The position numbers and the translations under genes were made by a program. A DNA stretch of 64,000 bases. Source: Dysgonomonas hofstadii. Lineage in GTDB: Bacteria; Bacteroidota; Bacteroidia; Bacteroidales; Dysgonomonadaceae. Below, in pieces: positions 53,036 through 60,809 of this stretch. The stretch lies in the NCBI RefSeq assembly GCF_014196915.1, contig NZ_JACIEP010000008.1, positions 1 through 64,000 of the forward strand. Direction: 5' to 3'. The notes below the pieces were generated by a model. The model was given only the letters and a program-made list of their open reading frames with translations, was not told where the DNA came from and searched no databases. Position 1 is the stretch's first letter. Every line of letters starts with the position of its first letter.

Positions 53036-55507
53036 TTAATTATTAAACTGCGAATCCAGGTTAGCGAATCTCTGATCCAGCCAGTTGCCGACACGTCCGA
53101 TGCTGTTATAAAACCCGGCTTCCACAGGGTTATTTGAATAAAATCCGGTGAAAGGGCGGTTTCCCGTACTATCCTTCACACACCTGAAACCGTATTGAAC
53201 ATTCAGCCCGTCACGGCAGGTGTCGCCTACTGCATAACCCGCAGCATTATCATAAGGGGCATAGCTTGTGTTTCCCATATCCACCAGTTCCCAGAATTCG
53301 GCATTGATCTTCGGATCACGGTACGACGGCACATCGGGGTACTTTTCAAATTCACGTTTGTAATTGTCATATCCCACACGGCTTACCCAGTCTTCGAACA
53401 GCCCGGTTATATTCCCGGTGGTAAATACACCATCACCCCTGAGCTCGTTGTACCTCTCTTTGATTTGCGGAAGGTATAACTGGTATAATTGACCGGTTGG
53501 CAAAACGGAACTTGTACCCAGTATATTGGTGATCGATTCGGGCATAACGAATGTGCCCCGCCAGCTCATTCCGAACACAGAATCTTTGTCATACACACAC
53601 GGGGAATACTTATTGCCGTCCCACGAGCACCACAGCCAGTTTTTGGCAAAACCGTCAAAGTCATATATGGCTTGTGCAAACACAAAGTAATCTATCATAA
53701 AAGGCAGATTGAAATATTCTTCGAAGAGAGCCCTTTTATTATCGTTCCCACTGGCCGCCCTGATAGCCGGCACTGCACCCGCCAGTTTTTGTATATTCGC
53801 TTTCACTGTTGCAGAAAACGGATCGCTATCCGATAGTTCGGTAGGGTTATCCCCGTCATACTTATTGCCGTTGATATCGATCAGCCCTTTCGGGTTACGG
53901 ATCTCAAAGGCATTCCAATCGACGGTACCGCCCCATAATTGCGCTCCACCCAATGTGCCATCGAGGAATATATGATCCGGATTGGAACCGTCCAGGTTAT
54001 AATTATCCCTGTGTTTTTTCAGGTTCCATGAATACAACCCGAAAAAATTACCGTTCCAGTAGATAGCTATCGGGAATCCGTCAGGATGTGAAAGCGCTCC
54101 GGTAGGGAAGTCCCTGTCAAGTGTGCCGCCCGAATTGAGAACAGATGTATTATCATTGAGATAATCCCACGGGCGCATCTGTCCGTATGGGCGTGTCCGG
54201 TACATCTGTTCGGCAAGGTTGTAACAGACGTTACTCTGCCCCCTGAACGCATCGATATAGTATTTCTTGATATGGAAAGAGTCCTGTACAACCCAGTCGC
54301 CGAATTTAAGTTTCTGATTTACTAAGTCTATTCCAAGGTTCTTTATATAATAAAACATGGACGAACTACCTTGCGCATTCAGGATAATGGGAATCCTGAA
54401 ATAGTTCCCGTCCATATCCCATAATTCGAGTATAGCCTGTATATCATCGGTCTTACTGGTAGGCAATTTCGAACATATAAGGTTTACTTTAGCGCATATG
54501 CGTGGAATAGGCATTTTTATCAATGACTGATCGCTCCAGTCGCCGGTACCCGAAGAAAAGCCGCTGTTTATCAGATCGTGATGCAGGGCTTGCATGGCTT
54601 TGTCGGAGAAGCGGATGGCTTCGGTTACAGACAGGTTTTCGGTCAGTAGCTTCGGTTCTACCTTTGTACCGTCTGCTTGCCTTTCGGAAACTATATTCTC
54701 ATTCTTATCGAGTGTCAGTTCCAGACGCCCTTCGGGATCGTCAATAATATCACCGGATGTATTTTCAAGGGCTTCAATACGTTTCTTTATCTCTTCGAAT
54801 TCAGGCGTATAGAATGACCCGTCTGTTTTAATGCCTGCCAGGATATGCCCTTCTTTGTCCGTCCACACACGCAGCCATTCGGGATCGTCTGTTAAGCTTG
54901 TCATTTCAAGGATACCGGCATACAGGGTGATAAAGTTATCAAGCTGCAATTTTACTTCTCCGATATATTGTTCGTTGTGTTGGATATTATCGGTGATGGT
55001 ATTGTCACAGTCAAAAGTGGTACCGTCCCATCGTTTGCCCCACAACAGGTAGTTTTCCGCATCCACGATGGCATAGGCGTATTCATCGTCGCTGACAATG
55101 GAGAGTGTTCCTGCCGGAAGGTAGACAACAGGGTTGCCGGAGGCGTCGGTTTTATCCGCTTTGTTAGATACATCGCCTAATGGCCCCCGATATCTCCAAA
55201 CTCCTACGCCATCAGTTATTACATATGCATAAATGCCATTTTTATTGGGATCAGGATCATCAGTCACTGATACCAACTCCCCATTTTTTATTAAATTACC
55301 ATCATCGCCTATTGGATTAGGACTAGCATCTGACTGCATATCTGAATTTGTCAGATACGTTTTTTTTATTCCAAGACTTGCAGATTCTTCCAATACATCA
55401 GCTATATCTTTAAAAGCCTGTCCTTCGATCTGGTTCGTAACAGAATTAGGCTCTGTCGCATCATATATCTGTTGTCCTGTTTGTCTTATCCCTTCTATTG
55501 TTGCCAT
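53036..55507 (-). CDS. phage tail protein with CotH-kinase-like domain
   Basis: An 823-residue protein. The N-terminal 300 residues look like a tail-fibre attachment region (GIRQTGQQIYDATEPNS; short coiled coils near 230). Residues about 310-690 match the CotH protein-kinase-like fold: YWNGNFFGLYSWNLKKHRD (cf. INGxYxGLYxLxEK of CotH) and VYDKDSVFGMSW (cf. DxDxxFG). In spore-coat CotH this fold phosphorylates Ser. The end is a receptor-like Trp/Gly-rich piece (CRDGLNVQYGFRCVKDSTG). It lies in the tail operon between a 276-aa structural protein and the 378-aa protein. Kinase activity in a virion is unproven. Confidence 0.75.
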   Translation of the reverse strand: MATIEGIRQTGQQIYDATEPNSVTNQIEGQAFKDIADVLEESASLGIKKTYLTNSDMQSDASPNPIGDDGNLIKNGELVSVTDDPDPNKNGIYAYVITDGVGVWRYRGPLGDVSNKADKTDASGNPVVYLPAGTLSIVSDDEYAYAIVDAENYLLWGKRWDGTTFDCDNTITDNIQHNEQYIGEVKLQLDNFITLYAGILEMTSLTDDPEWLRVWTDKEGHILAGIKTDGSFYTPEFEEIKKRIEALENTSGDIIDDPEGRLELTLDKNENIVSERQADGTKVEPKLLTENLSVTEAIRFSDKAMQALHHDLINSGFSSGTGDWSDQSLIKMPIPRICAKVNLICSKLPTSKTDDIQAILELWDMDGNYFRIPIILNAQGSSSMFYYIKNLGIDLVNQKLKFGDWVVQDSFHIKKYYIDAFRGQSNVCYNLAEQMYRTRPYGQMRPWDYLNDNTSVLNSGGTLDRDFPTGALSHPDGFPIAIYWNGNFFGLYSWNLKKHRDNYNLDGSNPDHIFLDGTLGGAQLWGGTVDWNAFEIRNPKGLIDINGNKYDGDNPTELSDSDPFSATVKANIQKLAGAVPAIRAASGNDNKRALFEEYFNLPFMIDYFVFAQAIYDFDGFAKNWLWCSWDGNKYSPCVYDKDSVFGMSWRGTFVMPESITNILGTSSVLPTGQLYQLYLPQIKERYNELRGDGVFTTGNITGLFEDWVSRVGYDNYKREFEKYPDVPSYRDPKINAEFWELVDMGNTSYAPYDNAAGYAVGDTCRDGLNVQYGFRCVKDSTGNRPFTGFYSNNPVEAGFYNSIGRVGNWLDQRFANLDSQFNN

Positions 55508-55508
55508 A

Positions 55509-56339
55509 TTAATTAAATGGTGGTTTTATAAATTCTTTTGTATGTATGTTATATCCATTCGGATATAAATCTTCATACGACGAATAAAAATCTTTTGGTT
55601 CTACTTCCAGCTTGAAAATATATCCGGGGTAATATCCCGCTAGTTCGTTAACTTCAACTTCTGTCCCGTCTGCACGGACGTACTCCAACCCGTTGATAGT
55701 TATATATGACAGGCTGAACATCAGGTTTAACTTACGGGCAATCCATATGGGCACACCGGAATTATCACCTATTGTCAATATTCTTGATTCATATGGGTAG
55801 GCGTCCAGTTGGGTTAATGAATATCCCTGATCCCTGAATGTGTTATTACTCACATTGAAAGTCATTTCTTTAAACAGGAATCCTCCCCTAATCCTGAATT
55901 CAAAGAAGTAATTTCCTCCGTCACCATCTAAAAATTGCGTATCGAATTTATCTTCCCTGTTAGTATACTTTAAAAGAATAGTATCATAAAGGCATTCTTT
56001 TTCCATCACACAAAATACAGATGAACTTATCACTTCCTGATAAGTATTAATAATATCAACCTTGTACGTCCCTGTATCAAGGTCTGTTATCTCAAAATAA
56101 TATGAACGGTAATTGTCAAATGGAGCAAATTCTGTGAGAGGAATAGATATAACATCTTCAGTATCTAAGCCAGTAAGTCTTACTGTTGGTGTATCATTTT
56201 TGAATGCTGCAAATTGAACCCTTATTGTATCACTACTGGCAAAATATTGATTAAAACATTCCTGTTTCTCAAAATTATGTTGCCAGTCCGATTGAAAGTC
56301 CAAGCTGCTGAATAAGGATATTCTAAGATGGTACGCCAC
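55509..56339 (-). CDS. prophage structural protein (tail), unknown
   Basis: A 276-residue beta-rich protein starting with GTG (56337-56339). No signal or membrane helix. LGDTGTYKVDI-type strand patterns and an ELAGYYPGYIFKLEVEP strand near the end recall phage baseplate proteins, but no named family is seen. It is 1 nt from the CotH-like gene, so they are one operon. The next upstream gene on this strand is 107 nt away, beyond a hairpin. Confidence 0.6.
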   Translation of the reverse strand: MAYHLRISLFSSLDFQSDWQHNFEKQECFNQYFASSDTIRVQFAAFKNDTPTVRLTGLDTEDVISIPLTEFAPFDNYRSYYFEITDLDTGTYKVDIINTYQEVISSSVFCVMEKECLYDTILLKYTNREDKFDTQFLDGDGGNYFFEFRIRGGFLFKEMTFNVSNNTFRDQGYSLTQLDAYPYESRILTIGDNSGVPIWIARKLNLMFSLSYITINGLEYVRADGTEVEVNELAGYYPGYIFKLEVEPKDFYSSYEDLYPNGYNIHTKEFIKPPFN

Positions 56340-56382
56340 AATATTCTGTTTCCTTTAAAATATAATCTGAAATAAAAAATCC

Positions 56383-56410
56383 CCGCTTATTTATGAAAAC
56401 AAGCGGGGAT
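56383..56410 (-). terminator. terminator after the 97-aa gene
   Basis: A perfect 10-bp GC-rich stem (56389-56398 with 56401-56410 region) followed on the minus strand by TTTTTTATTT. Confidence 0.75.
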
Positions 56411-56445
56411 AATAATATTTAATATGACTATAAAAATATTTTATG

Positions 56446-56739
56446 CTATTCCACCCCACACCTCAATATCAGCATAAAATCATAATAAGTAACATACCCA
56501 TAAGAGATCAGAGCCCGGGCTTCATCATCTGATATGTTTTTATACTTCATAAGGAAAGAAATAAAGGGAACTCCCAATAATGACAGATCGACAAGATCTT
56601 CAGTGTCTAAAACATCTTTTTCTCGGACTGAGTGCATAATATCTTCAATCATTACCTGTAGTTCGATGCGCTTTAATATATCATTGGGCTTAATTTGTAA
56701 TGCCAGGCTACTGGATATGTATTCTATCTGATCTTCCAA
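56446..56739 (-). CDS. 97-aa helical protein, unknown
   Basis: A small soluble protein, mostly helical and acidic (MEDQIEYISSSLALQIKPND start, SVREKDVLDTEDLVDLSLLG middle). No family recognised. It ends at a strong terminator and lies between divergent lipoprotein cargo and the tail operon. It could be a tail assembly chaperone or regulator. Confidence 0.55.
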   Translation of the reverse strand: MEDQIEYISSSLALQIKPNDILKRIELQVMIEDIMHSVREKDVLDTEDLVDLSLLGVPFISFLMKYKNISDDEARALISYGYVTYYDFMLILRCGVE

Positions 56740-56842
56740 ATTATTTTTATTTGCAAAATTACTCTATAGATACGATAAATACCGAATCAATTAAATATCT
56801 TTAAGATGTAAATAAGCGATCAACTAACAAAAAACAATAAAT

Positions 56843-57208
56843 ATGAAACTTTGGAAATTAAGTGGGGTTTTTATGATTGGTATAATATCTTTCATTGTGA
56901 TTAGTTGTGCGAACAAAGGCAATAATATTGAAGGCAAATGGGTGAGTGAGGCTCAACATGATTATGAAAATCATATTGTATATATTTTCACTAACAGCAA
57001 ATATCAGGTAATCATAAATGGAGAAGAGGAAGGGTTACCCCTTTCATACAAAATAGAGGGTGATACCATCATTATGGATAGAGGTGAGCATTGGGTTCCA
57101 ATTGTAGGTGTTCAAAATAGATATATAAAAGAATCATTTTCTATTTCTAAAGGAATTGAAGGTACGACTCTTGCATTCGGCTATTTAACATTAAAAAAAG
57201 TAGAATAA
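56843..57208 (+). CDS. small lipocalin-like lipoprotein (prophage cargo)
   Basis: A 121-residue lipoprotein (lipobox IVISC, Cys about 22). The mature part has IEGKWVSE followed by about six strands, the pattern of lipocalin-like DUF4488/DUF4923 surface proteins. It stands on the plus strand against the tail operon, so it is likely lysogen-expressed cargo. It is 17 nt upstream of the nuclease gene. Confidence 0.65.
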   Translation: MKLWKLSGVFMIGIISFIVISCANKGNNIEGKWVSEAQHDYENHIVYIFTNSKYQVIINGEEEGLPLSYKIEGDTIIMDRGEHWVPIVGVQNRYIKESFSISKGIEGTTLAFGYLTLKKVE

Positions 57209-57225
57209 TATACTATAATCGTGTT

Positions 57226-57852
57226 ATGAGATACATTATTATACTGCTATCTTTTTTAAGTATTTCTTTATATTCCCAGAATACAATCAGAGGGAAAGTA
57301 GTTAAAATATCCGATGGAGATACTGTTGTATTGCGGGATAGTACAAATACTCAACACCGTATTCGGCTTGATGGCATTGATTGCCCGGAAAGGGGACAAG
57401 CCTTTGGGAATGTAGCCACTAATTTTACCCGTGGTATTTGCGCAGGAAAAGATATTATTGTCGATATAATAGGATATGACAGATATAAACGAATACTGGG
57501 AGTAGTCTGGGTTGAAGATGTGAACCTGAATGAAGAGCTATTAAAGGCTGGTTTAGCCTGGCGTTACAAGTATAACAAATCCGAAGAATATCATCGATTA
57601 GAACAAGAAGCTAGAAAAAACAGAAAGGGACTGTGGGTTGATAAAGAACCTATAGCTCCATGGGATTTCAGAAAGAAAGGACAAAATACTATATCAGTCG
57701 GAGTATCGTATGTATATAAAGCAAAGTCTAATATCTATCATAGAAGAAAAGATTGTCCGGAACTGACCAAATATAAATCAGACATCAATAAAATAGATAT
57801 AAAAGAAGCAAAAAGGAACAATTTGTACCCTTGTACAATGTGCTCCAAATAG
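57226..57852 (+). CDS. secreted thermonuclease (SNase family) with C-terminal CxxC tail
   Basis: A 208-residue exported nuclease (signal about 1-18). The SNase OB-fold (about 22-145) shows VVKISDGDTVVL, HRIRLDGIDCPERGQAFG (catalytic Arg and Glu), YDRYKRILGVVW (second Arg) and AGLAWRYKYN. The tail (about 165-208) has YHRRKDCPELTKY and YPCTMC, a small zinc-type motif found in some secreted SNases. It would degrade extracellular or periplasmic DNA and RNA. On a prophage it may exclude incoming phage DNA or recycle nucleotides. It lies 17 nt after a lipoprotein gene. Confidence 0.88.
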   Translation: MRYIIILLSFLSISLYSQNTIRGKVVKISDGDTVVLRDSTNTQHRIRLDGIDCPERGQAFGNVATNFTRGICAGKDIIVDIIGYDRYKRILGVVWVEDVNLNEELLKAGLAWRYKYNKSEEYHRLEQEARKNRKGLWVDKEPIAPWDFRKKGQNTISVGVSYVYKAKSNIYHRRKDCPELTKYKSDINKIDIKEAKRNNLYPCTMCSK

Positions 57853-57867
57853 TTATTTCTGCTTCTT

Positions 57868-58536
57868 TTATATCTTTTTTATAAAGTCATTATTTATTTG
57901 GTAGGCGTCCATTCTACTGGCATCGAAAGGCTTTAGTAGATCAGTGATATCCTCTTTTGTCAGTTTAGGATCAATCCACTTGAGTTCATCTTCCTTTGAC
58001 AATATAGCCGGCATTCGCTTTTTTGCGTTATGTATTTGTGCTGTCAACGGGTTAGCTTCAGTTGTTATGATTGAGAAAGTATGCAGTACCTCTCCTGTTT
58101 CTTTGTTTTGCCATATATCATATATTACGGCCATAGAGAATATCTCTTCATCCTTCAGGAAGATAAAGTAAGGTGTTTTTGTTTTATCTGCGTTGTGATG
58201 CCATTCGAAATATCCGGTACTGGGAACTATGCAGCGGTGAGACTTAACCGATTCCCTGAACGATGGTTTTTCGAATACGGTTTCCGCTTTGGCGTTATAT
58301 GTCATTTTTCTTATCTGCTCGGCATCGGCTTCTGTCTTTTCCCAGAACGGTATTAATCCCCACTTCATCACCTGTATCTGTGGATCATTCGTTATGACAG
58401 GGTAATAGGGATTCGAAAAAACATTCACATGATACTCTTCCATTATCTCTTTGTAGATTTCTACTACGTCAATTTTAAGGCCATATCTGGCCGCAAGTTT
58501 TTGAGCCTTTGCACTTATGGAGTTGTGGAAACACAT
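57868..58536 (-). CDS. SRAP-domain protein (HMCES/YedK-like abasic-site sensor)
   Basis: A 222-residue protein of the SRAP family, which shields abasic sites in single-stranded DNA by a covalent bond to Cys2. The start MCFHNS leaves Cys2 after Met removal. NAKAETVFEKPSFRE (about 88), GYFEWHH (about 121) and the active-site HNAKKRMPAIL (about 168) are all present. It lies convergent with the nuclease gene in the cargo block of the prophage; it may protect phage DNA during replication or the lysogen from DNA damage. Confidence 0.93.
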   Translation of the reverse strand: MCFHNSISAKAQKLAARYGLKIDVVEIYKEIMEEYHVNVFSNPYYPVITNDPQIQVMKWGLIPFWEKTEADAEQIRKMTYNAKAETVFEKPSFRESVKSHRCIVPSTGYFEWHHNADKTKTPYFIFLKDEEIFSMAVIYDIWQNKETGEVLHTFSIITTEANPLTAQIHNAKKRMPAILSKEDELKWIDPKLTKEDITDLLKPFDASRMDAYQINNDFIKKI

Positions 58537-58618
58537 AGCTTTTATTGATTATAACAGCTATAAAGATATTAGTGTTTATTCATTTTTGCTATCTTCGTGT
58601 ATAAAACTAACATCAATT

Positions 58619-58996
58619 ATGAAAAAACTACTTTACTTGCTTTTATTTATGCCCTTTGTTATGTCCTGTGGTGGTGACAGCACTGATTTCAACCCGGTAA
58701 AAGGGAAATGGAGACACAATGATACAACTGGAGATTATAGCATTAAAATATACAGTGAAGATTTTTCACTTGTTGAATATTATTATTCTGAGGATGATGA
58801 ATTAATAAGAACATATTCAAAAGAATCATATAAAATAGATAAGGAGCATATTTACATGACAATCAAAAGGGATAATAATACAACTCATGATACTGCTTTT
58901 AAATATGAAATTGTAAAGTCAGAAGGCAAAAGGATATTAAGAATATATGATTATCCATTTAATCATACTTACCAAGAATGGCACGAGGTAGAATAA
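58619..58996 (+). CDS. small lipoprotein (prophage cargo)
   Basis: A 125-residue lipoprotein (lipobox FVMSC, Cys about 17). Start is the ATG at 58619, giving the signal peptide; an upstream open frame from 58517 overlaps the SRAP gene and is not used. The mature part has FNPVKGKWRHND and further strands, as in lipocalin-like surface lipoproteins, similar in plan to the 121- and 133-aa lipoproteins nearby. It ends in a bidirectional terminator. Confidence 0.65.
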   Translation: MKKLLYLLLFMPFVMSCGGDSTDFNPVKGKWRHNDTTGDYSIKIYSEDFSLVEYYYSEDDELIRTYSKESYKIDKEHIYMTIKRDNNTTHDTAFKYEIVKSEGKRILRIYDYPFNHTYQEWHEVE

Positions 58997-59028
58997 AAAA
59001 AGGAGTACTCCATCGAGCACTCCTTTTT
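58996..59028. terminator. bidirectional terminator
   Basis: A perfect 10-bp stem with A run on one side and T run on the other (58996-59005 with 59019-59028), between the lipoprotein and STAS-like genes that converge here. Confidence 0.88.
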
Positions 59029-59046
59029 ATTATGTAATATAGTGTA

Positions 59047-59343
59047 TTAACAAGTTGTTAAAAGAGCTTCATAGTCATTGAAATATTTTATTATTCTTTC
59101 GACTTGAGTTTTCAAAATGTTTCTAAATTTAAAACTTTTTTTGGTCTTTTCAACCCCATACATATCCATAAGAGCTCCCAGAGATGTATTTAAGAAATTA
59201 GTAGGAACTGACTCAACATCGGTCATATCAATAATAATTATCTCATCTCTAGAAACTGCATCTTTGGCCATTTCAAAAACTATATTCCCACTTTGAACAT
59301 AGTTATGATTTTCCAATAAATCGTGTAAAATTACAGTTTGCAT
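59047..59343 (-). CDS. STAS-like (DUF4325) domain protein
   Basis: A 98-residue protein. EIIIIDMTDVESVPTNFLNTSLGALM (about 34-59; key residues Asp39, Val43, Asn49-Phe50, Ser54, Gly56) is the DUF4325 signature, related to the STAS fold of anti-sigma antagonists but with a polar helix and no clear phospho-Ser site except in the SVPT stretch. It follows the GHKL ATPase gene by 12 nt, so the two make an operon. The pair mimics a kinase / antagonist switch. Confidence 0.75.
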   Translation of the reverse strand: MQTVILHDLLENHNYVQSGNIVFEMAKDAVSRDEIIIIDMTDVESVPTNFLNTSLGALMDMYGVEKTKKSFKFRNILKTQVERIIKYFNDYEALLTTC

Positions 59344-59355
59344 TTTATTATATTT

Positions 59356-60249
59356 TTAAGAGATCATTATTTCATCTTCAATATCTTTTAAAGGAAAATT
59401 GTCAGTTGATAACTCAAAGTAAATCAAAGTTCCTCTAAATTCAAAATCTAGGTCAAAATATTTAATGTTATTTTTATTTCCAAAACAAGTTAATAGAGCT
59501 TTATTACTTACTATTCTAAAATTATCTTCATTACTAATAGTAGAAAGTATATTATCAAGTCCCATGCCTTTATTGCCCATTGTACTCTTTGCTGTAACTC
59601 CTATATTCAAAGAATCTCTCAATGCAAGTGAATCACTTTCATACACTTTATTTGACCTTTTAAGTGTTGTCGCAATTCCCAATCCAAAATCACATGCAGC
59701 TATATGTATTTTACCTTGCACAGGATTATAAGAAATGTAGGAAAATGCATTCCCATCTGATTGCGAATGATCTGCAATGTTTGCATAAACTTCATTTAAA
59801 GCACTACTTAATGCCGATGTATCTAAATCATGAAAATAATTATTCTTAAAATAATTAGATACAGACAAGCTATAAGCATATGTTTCACTTTCTACAACTT
59901 TCCATAAATTTAAAATTTTACTATCTTCAGACTCCTCATGATTTGAAGGACATTCATCTTCAAAATATTTATGAATTTTTATTTTGTCTCCAATAATATC
60001 TAAAACATCATCATCTTCAGTGTAAATTGTTATTTTAGAACAAATTTGTTTATTCAAATGTTCGAGGAAACATGAGAGTAAAACTATATGAAAAGGTTCG
60101 AAATTTTCAACTTTTATATCTTCTGGTAAAATTAATTTAATTTCTGTTGCCAAGTTATCACTATTTAACAACTCTATATATCTTATTATGTCATAAAGCC
60201 ATACTCCTCTACTGCAACTGCTTAATGAAATAGTCAAGGTATTCTCCAT
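59356..60249 (-). CDS. GHKL-type ATPase, partner of a STAS-like protein
   Basis: A 297-residue cytoplasmic protein. The N-terminal 140 residues are a STAS- or receiver-like alpha/beta region (LPEDIKVENFEPFHIVLLSC). The C-terminal ATPase has N-box ALNEVYANIADHSQ (150-163), G1 CDFGLGI (186-192) and G2 GNKGMGLDNI (225-234). It lacks a His-kinase H-box and a MutL-like tail, so it is more like anti-sigma serine kinases or MORC/HSP90-type switches. It is coupled with a DUF4325 gene. Its location in prophage cargo suggests a regulatory or defence switch; neither has been shown. Confidence 0.75.
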   Translation of the reverse strand: MENTLTISLSSCSRGVWLYDIIRYIELLNSDNLATEIKLILPEDIKVENFEPFHIVLLSCFLEHLNKQICSKITIYTEDDDVLDIIGDKIKIHKYFEDECPSNHEESEDSKILNLWKVVESETYAYSLSVSNYFKNNYFHDLDTSALSSALNEVYANIADHSQSDGNAFSYISYNPVQGKIHIAACDFGLGIATTLKRSNKVYESDSLALRDSLNIGVTAKSTMGNKGMGLDNILSTISNEDNFRIVSNKALLTCFGNKNNIKYFDLDFEFRGTLIYFELSTDNFPLKDIEDEIMIS

Positions 60250-60400
60250 AAATTATTTTTTGCAAAGATAATAAATTTAATATATTTTATATTAATATTA
60301 ACACTCTCGGCTTAACCATATTACTAAAGAGACCTATTCAGTCTCTTTTCTTATTTTAGTATCTTTTTCATACCTTTACCGAAACTAAATTCAATAATTC

Positions 60401-60802
60401 ATGAAAAAAATACTCACATTATTACTTATATTCCCTCTATTTATCGCCTGCGGTGACGATGACGAAGACACAACTCCAGAACCTGATTATATTACGAATG
60501 AGGATATTGTTGGGTATTGGAATCAAATAGATGGAAAAAATCACTTTGAATTCACTAAAAATGGTGGACTGATATGGCGACAATCTTTATCAGGGCAAAC
60601 ACCTAGTGTTGTGGGTACTGCCGATTTCAAGTTAACTAAAGACATAATTGTTTTATTTGATTTTGAATCATATGGTACAGGACCAATTGGACTAAAACTT
60701 ACAGAAAACATTTATTATTCTATTGATACAGATTCAGATCCTTACAGATTATCAGTTTGGAATAAAGATAAAGAACCGTTGGTTTTCGAACTAAGAAGAT
60801 AA
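60401..60802 (+). CDS. small lipocalin-like lipoprotein (prophage cargo)
   Basis: A 133-residue lipoprotein (lipobox FIAC, Cys17) with an acidic linker (DDDEDTTPEPD) and a mature domain IVGYWNQIDGKNHFEFTKNG, the start of lipocalin-like folds. It lies on the plus strand between the GHKL pair and the large tail gene and ends 7 nt from the tail gene's stop, without a clear terminator between them. Confidence 0.68.
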   Translation: MKKILTLLLIFPLFIACGDDDEDTTPEPDYITNEDIVGYWNQIDGKNHFEFTKNGGLIWRQSLSGQTPSVVGTADFKLTKDIIVLFDFESYGTGPIGLKLTENIYYSIDTDSDPYRLSVWNKDKEPLVFELRR

Positions 60803-60809
60803 AAGGGGA

